Source of the DNA: Marinomonas algicola
Lineage (GTDB): Bacteria > Pseudomonadota > Gammaproteobacteria > Pseudomonadales > Marinomonadaceae
NCBI RefSeq assembly: GCF_014805825.1
Contig: NZ_CP061941.1
Span: 434,001 to 498,000 of the forward strand
Direction: 5' to 3'
DNA length: 64,000 bases
This document shows, one piece after another, positions 35,445 to 44,794 of the stretch (positions are counted from its first letter, which is position 1; every line of letters begins with the position of its first letter). The position numbers were made by a program, and so were the translations under genes. The notes below the pieces were generated by a model. It did no database searches, was not told the origin of the DNA, and worked only from the letters and a program-made list of their open reading frames with translations.

Positions 35445-35502
35445 AAAAGCCCTTTTTCTACTCCGCATTATTTTGCAGAGATCAGAATGAGGGCTTTTTT
35501 TG
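35445..35502. terminator. Terminator between the phosphatase gene and tex
   Basis: AAAAGCCCT (35445-35453) and AGGGCTTTT (35490-35498) pair over a long loop and end in a T tract, between convergent genes. Confidence 0.7.
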
Positions 35503-35517
35503 TCAGGTCCTAGCCCG

Positions 35518-37692
35518 TCATGATAGGTTGAGCGCTTTTAGACTGATTCGGCGACGTTTAACATCGACCTCTAAGACTAAGACCTTTACAACCTGCCCAA
35601 CTCTCACAAGTTCTCTAGGGTCTTTGACAAATGTATCTGACAATTGAGAGATGTGTATCAGGCCATCTTGATGTACGCCAATATCGACAAAAGCACCAAA
35701 GGCGGCCACATTGGTGACTGTCCCCTCTAACACCATCTCTGGTTGTACATCGTCAATGGTATTTATGTCTTGTCTAAATGATGCGTAAGTGAATTTAGGC
35801 CTAGGGTCGTGACCGGGCTTTTCTAATTCACTCAGTACATCATCAAATGTGTAATCATCCACTGTTGAAAATACGTTTCTTTGTTGTTTGATTTGGCGTA
35901 TTAAATCCGTATTTTTCATAATTTGATTAATTGAGGTTTTAAAATGTTTCGCCATGTTTTCAACTAAAGAGTAGGACTCAGGGTGGACTCCCGATCCATC
36001 TAAAGCATAACTGGAAGAGGGTATTCTTAAAAAGCCAGCGCATTGCTCAAAACATTTCTCACCAATTCCGGAGACTTTTTTTAACTCCTGACGGGAATGA
36101 AAAGCGCCCACAGTATTTCTATATTGGACGATGTTTTCTGCAATTCTTGGGCTTAAGCCAGATACACAGCTGAGTAAGCTTGCAGAGGCTAAGTTAAGGT
36201 TAACCCCAACCCGATTAACACAATCTTCAACAACGGCCTTTAAAGCACTTATAAGAGCGCTGTTTTTTAAGTCATGTTGATATTGACCGACGCCAATGGC
36301 CTGAGGGTCAATTTTGACTAATTCAGCTAAAGGGTCTTGCAGACGACGTGCGATTGAAATGGCCCCTCGAATGGTGACATCGAGGTCAGGGAACTCTTCG
36401 GATGCAATCGGTGAGGCGGAATAAACAGAAGCACCCGCTTCGCTAATAATGACGGACTGGCAAGCAAGGTTATTCTCTTTTATCAGATGTTTAATTAATC
36501 TATCTGTTTCTTTGGACGCCGTACCATTACCGATTGCAATCAATTCAATGTCGTTTTCTTTAATAAGCTGCAATAACCTTGTATTTGACTGATTTATTTT
36601 GTTTTGTGGAGGGTGCGGGTAAATAACAGCATAATCTGAACACTGTCCTTTATTTGTTATAGCGGCCACTTTTACCCCATTACGAAATCCTGGGTCAACG
36701 CCTAAGACGGCTTTTTGTCCCGCAGGTGAGGCCATTAATAAATCAGAAAGGTTGTTCGCAAAGACGTCAATTGCTTTAGACTCAGCATTATTTTTTAACT
36801 CGGATAAAATTTCAGCTTCTATTTTAGGTAAAATTTTATCTTTCCAAGCCTTTTCTAAAACTTCTTTTTTGAATGGGGAAAGGTGTGCTCTATTATTATC
36901 ATTGTTGTTATTGAAAGTGTGAATAACAGATATATCACCTAGTAGAAAGTAAGGAAAAGTATTTTCTTCGCCATCAAAAGCAATGCTTATTTTTAAAATG
37001 TTTTCTTTTTTACCTCTCAATAACGCCATCATTCTATGGGGTGAGACTTTTTTTACTGGTTCACTAAAGTCAAAATAATCTTGGTATTTTTCTCCAATTT
37101 CTTTTTTCCCTCGAATAACTCGACTTTTTAAAATGCCCTGATGATAAACGCTCTTTCTAACTTCTTTTAATAAAGGGATGTGAAGACTGAGTGATTCGCA
37201 TAAAATCTCCATGACACCATTATAAGCCTCCGCGGCTGAAATGCTTAATTGGTTTTCTGTGCACCAAATCTGTGCCCTTTTAGTATGAAATGTATCCCAT
37301 TCTTGCCAGCTCAACTCAGCTAAAGGCGCTAGCCCATTTTTTCTTGCGATATCCGCTTTACTCACTTTGGAGGATTTATACGGTGCGTAGAGTTCTTCTA
37401 GCTGACTTTTAGTATCAGCCTGTAAAAGTGCTTGTTTCAATTCATTAGATAACTTATTTTGTTCTGATAGGCTATTTAAGATGACGCTCTGTCTATTTTC
37501 AAATGCTTCTAAGTATTGCCACCTGTCAAAAAAATCGCGCAATTTAATATCGCTCATTCCTTCGGTATTTTCTTTTCTATAGCGTGCAATAAAAGGGACA
37601 GTTGCTCCATTTTTAAACAGCTCAATTGTATTGTTTACCGCTGTTGGAGAGAGGGAAAACTCGGAAATGAGTTTTTTTAGGATGTTGGACAT
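35518..37692 (-). CDS. tex: Tex-like RNA-binding protein with S1 domain
   Basis: The 724-residue protein has the Tex order: N-terminal helical domain with VPFIARYRKENTEGM, a YqgF-like RNase H fold (VLGVDPGFRNGVKVAAI, AIGNGTASKETDRLI), helix-hairpin-helix (VSGIGEKCFEQCAGFL), and a C-terminal S1 domain (GTVTNVAAFGAFVDIGVHQDGLIHISQL). Tex acts in transcription and RNA handling. Its coding DNA looks more AT-rich than neighbours and it is somewhat shorter than E. coli Tex, so it may be a divergent or second copy. Confidence 0.92.
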   Translation of the reverse strand: MSNILKKLISEFSLSPTAVNNTIELFKNGATVPFIARYRKENTEGMSDIKLRDFFDRWQYLEAFENRQSVILNSLSEQNKLSNELKQALLQADTKSQLEELYAPYKSSKVSKADIARKNGLAPLAELSWQEWDTFHTKRAQIWCTENQLSISAAEAYNGVMEILCESLSLHIPLLKEVRKSVYHQGILKSRVIRGKKEIGEKYQDYFDFSEPVKKVSPHRMMALLRGKKENILKISIAFDGEENTFPYFLLGDISVIHTFNNNNDNNRAHLSPFKKEVLEKAWKDKILPKIEAEILSELKNNAESKAIDVFANNLSDLLMASPAGQKAVLGVDPGFRNGVKVAAITNKGQCSDYAVIYPHPPQNKINQSNTRLLQLIKENDIELIAIGNGTASKETDRLIKHLIKENNLACQSVIISEAGASVYSASPIASEEFPDLDVTIRGAISIARRLQDPLAELVKIDPQAIGVGQYQHDLKNSALISALKAVVEDCVNRVGVNLNLASASLLSCVSGLSPRIAENIVQYRNTVGAFHSRQELKKVSGIGEKCFEQCAGFLRIPSSSYALDGSGVHPESYSLVENMAKHFKTSINQIMKNTDLIRQIKQQRNVFSTVDDYTFDDVLSELEKPGHDPRPKFTYASFRQDINTIDDVQPEMVLEGTVTNVAAFGAFVDIGVHQDGLIHISQLSDTFVKDPRELVRVGQVVKVLVLEVDVKRRRISLKALNLS

Positions 37693-38020
37693 ATATAATC
37701 ACATTCCTTACACATTTATAACAAACTTCCATAAAAGTTTGTTAGATATTTTGTTAATAATTTACTAAAATCTCACACACAAATTAAAGTAATATATAAT
37801 TACTTTATGTATTATTTTTTAGACGGTTCAATTTATTTAGAATAGTTGTATTTGAACGAATGAAAAATACCTAAATACGTGAATAATTACCATAATAGTT
37901 TTCCTGACATTGTACCTGATTTTGAGCAGATATACGGGCTTAATGATCAGTGAACTTACTAAGGGAAGTAATGCACGTTGTTTTAAAATGTTCCATTTAT
38001 AAAGTGTATAGAGGTTTCAA
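37693..38020. promoter_or_regulatory. AT-rich divergent spacer with two perfect inverted repeats
   Basis: No gene is seen in these 328 bases between the divergent tex and H-NS-like genes. TAACAAACTT (37719-37728) pairs with AAGTTTGTTA (37735-37744), 27 bp from the tex start. TAAAGTAAT (37785-37793) pairs with ATTACTTTA (37799-37807). Either could be an operator, and the AT-rich DNA would also suit binding by the H-NS-like protein itself. Confidence 0.5.
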
Positions 38021-38419
38021 ATGAATTTATTACTTGAACTTGCTGGAAATAAAGCAAAAGCGCGTGCCGCAGCAAAAGAGCTAACCATCCCACAGTTAGA
38101 GAACGTTATAGCGGGTTTTAATAATGCATTGGTAAAATTAAAAGAAGAAGCGGCATTGGCTGCGGAACAAGAAGCTGAAAGAACGGCGGCCGCAGGTAAA
38201 ATCGCACAGCTAATTGCAGAAAGCGGTTTAACAATGGAGGAAATCGCGATGCTTTCTACTCCAAAAGCGACGGTAACAAAAGGCAAAACGGTTGAGCCTA
38301 AATACCGCTTAGAAATTGAAGGTGAAGTCTATGAGTGGACAGGTCGTGGCCGCACACCAAAAGTATTTCAAGAATACTTTGATCAAGGTAATAGCAAAGA
38401 AAGCTGCACGATCAAATAA
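38021..38419 (+). CDS. H-NS-like DNA-binding protein
   Basis: The 132-residue protein has an N-terminal helical, probably oligomerising region (residues 20-75, rich in Ala/Glu/Lys) and a C-terminal H-NS DNA-binding domain. The AT-hook-like core reads YEWTGRGRTPKVFQEYF, matching the WTGQGRTP motif of H-NS/StpA. H-NS proteins silence AT-rich, often foreign, DNA. AGAGG precedes the ATG. Confidence 0.88.
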   Translation: MNLLLELAGNKAKARAAAKELTIPQLENVIAGFNNALVKLKEEAALAAEQEAERTAAAGKIAQLIAESGLTMEEIAMLSTPKATVTKGKTVEPKYRLEIEGEVYEWTGRGRTPKVFQEYFDQGNSKESCTIK

Positions 38420-38434
38420 GTTGTCTGAGTCATA

Positions 38435-38470
38435 AAAAAGCCCGCATGATGCAAATCATGCGGGCTTTTT
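38435..38470. terminator. Bidirectional terminator between H-NS-like gene and ettA
   Basis: A perfect 16-bp stem (38435-38450 and 38455-38470) closed by GCAA, with A5 and T5 at its base, lies between convergent genes. Confidence 0.92.
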
Positions 38471-38484
38471 GTTGTCATGATGTT

Positions 38485-40146
38485 TTAAGCATCAATGCGT
38501 TTGTATTTGATACGCGTTGGTGTGGCTTCGTTGCCGGTACGTTGTTTGTAGTCGGCTTCGTATTCGGCGTAGTTGCCTTCGAAGAAGACGGCTTTCGAAT
38601 CGCCTTCGTAGGCTAGGATGTGTGTTGCGATACGGTCAAGGAACCAACGGTCATGGGAAATCACTATCGCAGCGCCCGGGAAAGCAAGCAGCGCGTCTTC
38701 CAGTGAACGTAATGTTTCCACATCAAGGTCGTTGGTCGGCTCATCCAGGAGCAAGACGTTGCCGCCTTCTTTAAGCAATTTAGCAAGGTGTAAACGGTTA
38801 CGTTCCCCCCCCGATAAATGCTTAACGAATTTTTGCTGATCGGAGCCTTTGAAGTTAAAGCGGCCGATATAGGCGCGAGAAGACACCTTGTAATTGTTCA
38901 CCGTGATCATGTCTTGGCCGTCAGAAATTTCTTCAAAAACGGTTTTGTCGCCATCCAGTTCACGCATTTGGTCAACGTAAGCAAGCTGCACGGTTTCGCC
39001 TAGGGTGACGGTCCCTGTGTCAGGTTGCTCCGTTCCGGCAATCATTTTGAAGAGCGTTGATTTACCCGCACCGTTACCACCAACCACACCAACAATCGCG
39101 CCTTGAGGTACGACCATGTTGAAGTCTTCTAGTAGCATCTTGTGTTCGAAACTTTTGCTAACGCCTTCAATTTCAATCACCTTGGCGCCAAGACGTGGCC
39201 CCGGCGGAATGTACAATTCATTGGTTTCGTTGCGGTCTTGGAATTCTTGTGAATTCATTTCTTCAAATCGAGCTAAACGTGCTTTGGATTTAGACTGACG
39301 ACCTTTCGCGTTTTGGCGAACCCACTCAAGCTCGGACTTAATGGCTTTTTGATGCGATGCCTGTTGCTTTGCCTCACTTGCTAACCGAGCGTCTTTTTGC
39401 TCCAGCCAAGAAGAGTAGTTGCCTTCGTATGGGATACCATGCCCACGGTCAAGTTCGAGAATCCAGCCTGCCGCGTTGTCTAGGAAGTAACGGTCGTGGG
39501 TGATGGCCACGACCGTACCAGGGTAATCTTTCAAGAAGCGCTCTAGCCAAGCAACGGATTCGGCATCCAAGTGGTTGGTTGGTTCGTCTAATAGGATCAT
39601 GTCTGGTTTGTCGAGTAATAGGCGACAAAGTGCAACACGGCGACGCTCACCACCCGAGAGGTGCTCTACGCTGGCATCCCAAGGGGGAAGACGAAGGGCA
39701 TCCGCTGCCACTTCAAGCGCACGTTCTAGGTTGTGACCTTCTTTGGCTTCGATTAGTGCTTCAAGTTGACCTTGCTCTTTTGCCAGGGCATCAAAGTCCG
39801 CATCAGGCTCAGCGTATTCCGCATAAACTTGATCTAAGCGAGCCATGGCATTAATGACGTCCGCGAACGCTTCTTCCACAATGCCACGTACGTTTTTTTC
39901 AGGATCAAGATGCGGTTCTTGTTCCAAGTAGCCAATTTTAATCCCCGGCATTGGGCGTGCTTCACCGTTATGTTCAGTATCGACTCCTGCCATAATGCGC
40001 AGAAGTGTTGATTTACCAGAACCGTTAAGACCCAATACGCCGATTTTTGCGCCAGGGAAGAAAGAAAGGGAGATGTCTTTTAATATTTCGCGTTTTGGTG
40101 GGACGACTTTCCCTACGCGATTCATGCTATATACGAATTGAGCCAT
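38485..40146 (-). CDS. ettA: Energy-dependent translational throttle protein EttA (ABC-F)
   Basis: The 553-residue cytoplasmic protein has two ABC domains: Walker A GLNGSGKST with LSGGERRRVALCRLL, and GGNGAGKST with LSGGERNRLHLAKLL. They are joined by a charged linker, and the first domain has the arm insertion. There are no membrane segments. Length and order match EttA, which binds the ribosomal E site and gates translation by ATP/ADP ratio. Confidence 0.95.
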   Translation of the reverse strand: MAQFVYSMNRVGKVVPPKREILKDISLSFFPGAKIGVLGLNGSGKSTLLRIMAGVDTEHNGEARPMPGIKIGYLEQEPHLDPEKNVRGIVEEAFADVINAMARLDQVYAEYAEPDADFDALAKEQGQLEALIEAKEGHNLERALEVAADALRLPPWDASVEHLSGGERRRVALCRLLLDKPDMILLDEPTNHLDAESVAWLERFLKDYPGTVVAITHDRYFLDNAAGWILELDRGHGIPYEGNYSSWLEQKDARLASEAKQQASHQKAIKSELEWVRQNAKGRQSKSKARLARFEEMNSQEFQDRNETNELYIPPGPRLGAKVIEIEGVSKSFEHKMLLEDFNMVVPQGAIVGVVGGNGAGKSTLFKMIAGTEQPDTGTVTLGETVQLAYVDQMRELDGDKTVFEEISDGQDMITVNNYKVSSRAYIGRFNFKGSDQQKFVKHLSGGERNRLHLAKLLKEGGNVLLLDEPTNDLDVETLRSLEDALLAFPGAAIVISHDRWFLDRIATHILAYEGDSKAVFFEGNYAEYEADYKQRTGNEATPTRIKYKRIDA

Positions 40147-40294
40147 ATGAAAGAATGCTTTTTTAGGTTAATAGGACTGTATTTAGGTATCGAATATAAA
40201 GAAATAAATAGCTAAAACAAGAGTCAGTACAGAATAGCACAAGGGGGAAAAGGGAAAAATATACTCCGTGTCAGATTCATAAAAAAGATGTCTT

Positions 40295-41206
40295 TTAATT
40301 AAGTATGATAAGGGAGGCGCCTAATACAACTAGAATAGCCCCAACCCAGGCTCCAATAGCGGGCCTTTGTCTTGTCGTAATCCAAATGGCGGGAAGAATT
40401 AATACTGGCGTGGTTGCTGAAAGAGTAGTAACAATGCCGACATTCCCTTTCCCTATTCCCCATACAAGAACGCTCATTCCGATCACCATGCCAATGCATG
40501 CCATAACCACTAGCCGACCATAGATTGTCAGTGGAATGGATGAAAAAGTGAAGCGGTCCGTTTTGGGTAAACGATGTTTGTAATACAGGTTATAAGCGAG
40601 CGTTAAGGCGATTGCGCCAACACTGACTCGGACAGCTGAAACGGCAATAGTATCAACGCCGGCTAACAAGGCTGGCTTACTCAATAAGGCGCCTGACGCT
40701 TGCCCGAGCGCCCCACCTAATGCCATTAATACCCCGATATAGAGCTTTCCTTTCGTTTCTTCCCATGAATGCTCTTGCGCTTTTCGTTTGCCAAACAAAA
40801 TAGCGGTGATGACTCCCATAAGAACGAGAGAGCAGGCGAAGAGCTCTAGAAGAGAGAGCGTTTCGTTAAACAGCAACCACCCCAGTAAAATGGAAATGGG
40901 GGCATTGGTAGCAAATAGAACTCCCGTTCGCCTGGGTCCTAAACGTGAAACCGCCGCAAATAAACAAGAGTCGCCGATAAATATACCCGTTAAGCCAGAT
41001 AAAATAAGTGTGCCAGAGTGAGAAAAAATTGCGTAGTCGAAGCGGTCTCCAAGCGCACTAAGCAGTAATAAAATAAAGGCCGCAATAAGGATTCGGAAGG
41101 TGTTGAAACGCATTACCCCAAACGTCAGTATCAGTTTTGGGGCCATTAGGCTTGATAATGTCCAACATAAAGCCGCGACCAATCCTGATAGCTCAATAAA
41201 TGTCAT
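40295..41206 (-). CDS. EamA/DMT-family transporter
   Basis: The 303-residue protein has about ten membrane segments in two EamA halves (first near 5-135, second near 155-300), the layout of drug/metabolite exporters of the DMT superfamily. Family members export amino acids and other metabolites. The substrate cannot be read from sequence. It is a single gene divergent from nrdR. Confidence 0.88.
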   Translation of the reverse strand: MTFIELSGLVAALCWTLSSLMAPKLILTFGVMRFNTFRILIAAFILLLLSALGDRFDYAIFSHSGTLILSGLTGIFIGDSCLFAAVSRLGPRRTGVLFATNAPISILLGWLLFNETLSLLELFACSLVLMGVITAILFGKRKAQEHSWEETKGKLYIGVLMALGGALGQASGALLSKPALLAGVDTIAVSAVRVSVGAIALTLAYNLYYKHRLPKTDRFTFSSIPLTIYGRLVVMACIGMVIGMSVLVWGIGKGNVGIVTTLSATTPVLILPAIWITTRQRPAIGAWVGAILVVLGASLIILN

Positions 41207-41359
41207 GGTAAATCCTTGCCGTAAAAGAGCCTAAGGCGCCTCTTTAGGAGGTATATGAGAGGTAGCTATATTAGTGTCGGATTGGTATGATTTGCAAGTT
41301 GAAATCGGCTGTTATAGAAACAGAAAATCATTCTTTTTAGATAGACTTTTAGGATCAAT

Positions 41360-41851
41360 ATGAGATGCCCCTTCTGCGGAGCTCAGGACACAAAAGTAGT
41401 CGACTCCCGCCTCGTTTCGGAAGGTGCCCAAGTGCGCCGAAGACGGACATGCAACGCCTGTAATGAACGTTTTACTAGCTTTGAAGTGGCTGAACTACAG
41501 ATGCCTCGTTTAATTAAAAGCGACGGCAGTAGAGTGCCCTTTGATGAAGATAAAATGCGTAATGGCATACTTAAATCCATTGAAAAACGTCCAGTCAGTG
41601 TAGAGGAAATTGAAACCTCTATTTCTCGTATTAAAGAAAAAATGCAAGCAACAGGTGAGCGAGAATTGCCTTCAATGTGGTTAGGTGAAGCGGTTATGGA
41701 TGAGTTAAAATCATTAGACCAAGTGGCCTATGTACGATTTGCCTCGGTTTATCGCAGCTTTAAAGACATCAGTGAATTTAAAGATGAAATTGAGCGCTTA
41801 GAGAAAAGTGAAAAAAGTAAATTACTCTCATCAAAGGAAAGCAAACAATGA
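41360..41851 (+). CDS. nrdR: Transcriptional repressor NrdR
   Basis: The 163-residue protein has a zinc ribbon (CPFCGAQDTKVVDSR, TCNACNERFTSFE) and an ATP-cone (LIKSDGSRVPFDEDKMRNGI). NrdR senses ATP/dATP and represses ribonucleotide reductase genes. It is the first gene of the riboflavin-nusB-thiL-pgpA run and overlaps ribD by 4 bp. Confidence 0.97.
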   Translation: MRCPFCGAQDTKVVDSRLVSEGAQVRRRRTCNACNERFTSFEVAELQMPRLIKSDGSRVPFDEDKMRNGILKSIEKRPVSVEEIETSISRIKEKMQATGERELPSMWLGEAVMDELKSLDQVAYVRFASVYRSFKDISEFKDEIERLEKSEKSKLLSSKESKQ

Positions 41852-43002
41852 CGCTCTCTCATGAAGACTGGATGGCCAAAGCCTGCCAACTTGCCCGCAA
41901 AGGACTTTACACGACACATCCGAACCCAAGAGTTGGTTGTCTAATGATAAAAGACAATCAAAAAATTGCAGAAGGCTTTCATCTAAAAGCCGGTGAGGCG
42001 CATGCAGAAGTGAATGCCATAAACTCGGCAGAAACGTCTGTAGAAGGTGCAACGGCTTATGTCACGTTAGAGCCTTGCAGCCATCAAGGCAAAACAGGAC
42101 CGTGTGCCGATGCATTGATTAAAGCCAAGGTGCGGTCAGTTGTGTTTGGTATGCAAGACCCTAATCCAGAGGTTGCGGGGAGAGGTTTAGCTAAGCTAAA
42201 AGCGGCTGGTATTGATGTTATTGGTCCGATATTAGAAGCAGACTGCGCCCAATTGAATCCAGGATTCATTAAGAGGATGCAAGAGGGTTTACCTTTTGTC
42301 CGTCTTAAAATGGCGATGAGTCTAGATGGTCGTACGGCAATGGAGTCTGGTGAAAGTAAATGGATCACTGGACCCGATGCGCGTCTCGATGTGCAGCGTT
42401 TGCGGGCGCAAAGTGATGCTGTTTTAACCGGGATCGGTTCTGTATTGGCCGATGACCCTAGTATGACAGTCCGCATTGACTCACAAGATAATGACGTTGA
42501 CCCTAAATCGGTGCGCCAGCCGAAACGCGTTATTTTGGATTCGGCACTGTCTATAACGCCGGAATCAAAAATACTCTACCCAAGCAAGCAAGTTGAAATC
42601 TTTTCTATAAAAGAAGAAATTGAAGAAGAGCACTTGTCGGTTTTAATGAAAAAAGGTGTGCAAGTTTCTTTCGCTGATCGTGGTGAAGATGGTCGCATTG
42701 AATTGATTCATGTCATGGAACAATTAGCTGATCAGGGTATCAATGACGTTCTGGTTGAGACCGGTGCAGAACTCGCAGGAAGCTTTTTACAGCAAGGGTT
42801 AATTGATGAAGTGGTTGTCTATATGGCACCAAAACTGATGGGGTCTTTAGCGAGACCATTATTTCAATTGCCGTTTGAGTCCATGACAGAAACCGTCGAT
42901 TTGTCGATTAAGTCAGTGCGTCAAGTAGGTGATGATTTACGTATTGTTTTTGTTCCTATTTACTTAGATGAAGTAGAAGACGAAATTGATATCGAGGAAT
43001 AA
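41848..43002 (+). CDS. ribD: Bifunctional riboflavin deaminase/reductase RibD
   Basis: The N-terminal deaminase (residues 1-145) has the zinc motifs HAEVNAI and PCSHQGKTGPC; the C-terminal reductase (150-375) has RLKMAMSLDGRTA and the NADPH region VLVETGAELAGSFL. The 384-residue length matches RibD. It performs steps two and three of riboflavin synthesis. Starts in an ATGA overlap with nrdR. No FMN riboswitch is upstream. Confidence 0.97.
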   Translation: MTLSHEDWMAKACQLARKGLYTTHPNPRVGCLMIKDNQKIAEGFHLKAGEAHAEVNAINSAETSVEGATAYVTLEPCSHQGKTGPCADALIKAKVRSVVFGMQDPNPEVAGRGLAKLKAAGIDVIGPILEADCAQLNPGFIKRMQEGLPFVRLKMAMSLDGRTAMESGESKWITGPDARLDVQRLRAQSDAVLTGIGSVLADDPSMTVRIDSQDNDVDPKSVRQPKRVILDSALSITPESKILYPSKQVEIFSIKEEIEEEHLSVLMKKGVQVSFADRGEDGRIELIHVMEQLADQGINDVLVETGAELAGSFLQQGLIDEVVVYMAPKLMGSLARPLFQLPFESMTETVDLSIKSVRQVGDDLRIVFVPIYLDEVEDEIDIEE

Positions 43003-43139
43003 TAGATAAATAGCGAAAAGCAAACGATAATCTAATGATGTCTATTAAATGTATTTCGGTTTTATAGACGCATACGTTTTACCGATAGACTGGCGAGTCA
43101 TGTTCGCCTATTAAATCTAAGCAAGTATTGGAAAATATT

Positions 43140-44261
43140 ATGGCAATTAATACAGTAGAAGAAATTTTAGCCGACATTCGTCAAGGTAAAATGGTTATTT
43201 TGATGGATGATGAGGACCGTGAAAATGAGGGCGATATCATTGTAGCCGCTGAATGTATCACGCCTGACATGATTAATTTTATGGCCGTTCATGCACGTGG
43301 TTTGATCTGTTTAACCTTGACGAGTGAGCGTTGTGAGCAATTAAAATTACCTCTTATGGTTAATGATAATGGAGCCGCATTTTCGACTAACTTTACTATG
43401 TCTATTGAAGCGGCAGAAGGTGTGACTACCGGTATTTCCGCCGCGGACAGAGCGTTAACCGTAAAGCGCGCTGTCATGGCTAATGCACAGCCTTCCGATA
43501 TTGTTCAGCCAGGCCATATTTTTCCTATTATGGCTCGCCCTGGTGGTGTGTTAAGTCGAGCGGGTCATACCGAAGCCGGTTGTGATTTGGCCAGAATGGC
43601 TGGTTATGAAGCGGCCTCAGTGATTGTTGAAGTAATGAACGACGACGGAACAATGGCCCGACGGTCAGATTTAGAAAAGTTTGGCGAGAAACATAACATA
43701 AAAATTGGTACAATTGCCGACCTTATTCATTACCGTACATTGAATGAAACCACTATTCAGCGAGAGTCAGAAGAAGTCATTCAAACTGAAGCGGGTGAAT
43801 TTACTATGATCACTTATCGTGACACAGTTCACGGTTTGTCTCACTTAGCCTTTGTTAAAGGTCAGCCAAAAGCGGATACACCTACTGTTGTTCGTGTGCA
43901 TGTTCCTGATTTGGCTAGAGATTTAACAGGTGCAATGACAGAGTCAAATAAGCAAAGTTGGTCAATGCATAAAGCAATGCAATACGTTGGTGAGCAGAAT
44001 GAAGGGGTTGTTGTATTAATTGATACAATAGACAAACCTACGGATATGGCGGCCCGTTTTGCCGTTTCTTTGAATCCACCTAGTGGCAAAGGTTCTGATA
44101 AAAGTGGCTCCGGTATGTATTTAACCGTGGGAACCGGTTCTCAAATTCTAAAAGATTTGGGGATTAGGAAGATGAAACTATTGAGTTCACCAATGAAATA
44201 CTCTCTAACAGGGTTTGATTTGGAAGTTGTGGAATTTATTCCATACGAAAGTAGTAATTAA
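43140..44261 (+). CDS. ribBX: DHBP synthase with degenerate GTP cyclohydrolase II-like domain (RibBX type)
   Basis: Residues 1-205 are an intact 3,4-dihydroxy-2-butanone-4-phosphate synthase (DDEDRENEGDII, RPGGVLSRAGHTEA). The C-terminal half resembles GTP cyclohydrolase II but lacks its zinc cysteines and the SLRCDCG and RQEGRGIG motifs; the matching stretch reads GAMTESNKQSWSMHK. This fits the RibBX variant described in proteobacteria, in which only RibB is active. ATG at 43140 is chosen over an in-frame TTG at 43128. The 137-bp spacer before it holds a small hairpin (GGCGA/TCGCC, 43092-43108) but no riboswitch. ribE is absent from this cluster. Confidence 0.9.
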   Translation: MAINTVEEILADIRQGKMVILMDDEDRENEGDIIVAAECITPDMINFMAVHARGLICLTLTSERCEQLKLPLMVNDNGAAFSTNFTMSIEAAEGVTTGISAADRALTVKRAVMANAQPSDIVQPGHIFPIMARPGGVLSRAGHTEAGCDLARMAGYEAASVIVEVMNDDGTMARRSDLEKFGEKHNIKIGTIADLIHYRTLNETTIQRESEEVIQTEAGEFTMITYRDTVHGLSHLAFVKGQPKADTPTVVRVHVPDLARDLTGAMTESNKQSWSMHKAMQYVGEQNEGVVVLIDTIDKPTDMAARFAVSLNPPSGKGSDKSGSGMYLTVGTGSQILKDLGIRKMKLLSSPMKYSLTGFDLEVVEFIPYESSN

Positions 44262-44309
44262 GACAAACAATCGAGTTTGTCTCGTGCTGAATGTATGGCA
44301 GAGGAAAAT

Positions 44310-44786
44310 ATGAAAGATATTAAAGTATACGAAGGCCATTTTGCCGCGCCAGGTGCAAAATTTGCTTTGGTGGTTGGGCGCTTTAACAGTTTTATTGTTG
44401 AAAGTTTGGTTGAAGGTGCTGTTGATACATTAGTGCGTCACGGTATTCTTAAAGAAGACATCATTATTGTGCGCGCTCCTGGCGCGGTTGAAATCCCTGT
44501 TGTTGTGCAAAAAGTAGCGAAGAAAGGCGAGTTTGATGCCATTGTTGCATTAGGTGCTGTTATTCGTGGCGGAACACCGCACTTTGAGTACGTTGCAGGT
44601 GAATGTGTGAAAGGGCTAGGCTCTTTATCGTTAGAATATGGAATTCCTGTTTCTTTTGGCGTGTTAACGGTCGATTCAATCGAACAAGCCATTGAGCGTG
44701 CAGGTACTAAAGCAGGAAATAAAGGCGCTGAAGCGGCTTTATCTGCACTTGAAACCGTGGCTGTATTGCGTAGCTTGGATAATTGA
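44310..44786 (+). CDS. ribH: 6,7-dimethyl-8-ribityllumazine synthase RibH
   Basis: From the ATG at 44310, with GAGGA upstream, the protein is 158 residues. It has VVGRFNSFIVESLVEGA, the GAVEIPVVVQ loop, and GAVIRGGTPHFEYVA, which carries the catalytic His. It condenses the RibB product with the pyrimidine from RibD/YigB. Frame extends to a TTG 11 codons upstream, but that start is unlikely. Confidence 0.96.
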   Translation: MKDIKVYEGHFAAPGAKFALVVGRFNSFIVESLVEGAVDTLVRHGILKEDIIIVRAPGAVEIPVVVQKVAKKGEFDAIVALGAVIRGGTPHFEYVAGECVKGLGSLSLEYGIPVSFGVLTVDSIEQAIERAGTKAGNKGAEAALSALETVAVLRSLDN

Positions 44787-44794
44787 GGAAAACA

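Noticed and set aside
40305..41021. Plus-strand open frames within the EamA transporter gene
   Set aside because: They are shadows of a clear minus-strand membrane protein and have no ribosome sites or family match.
43003..43139. FMN riboswitch before the riboflavin genes
   Set aside because: No conserved RFN element is seen here or upstream of ribD; only a 5-bp hairpin is present.
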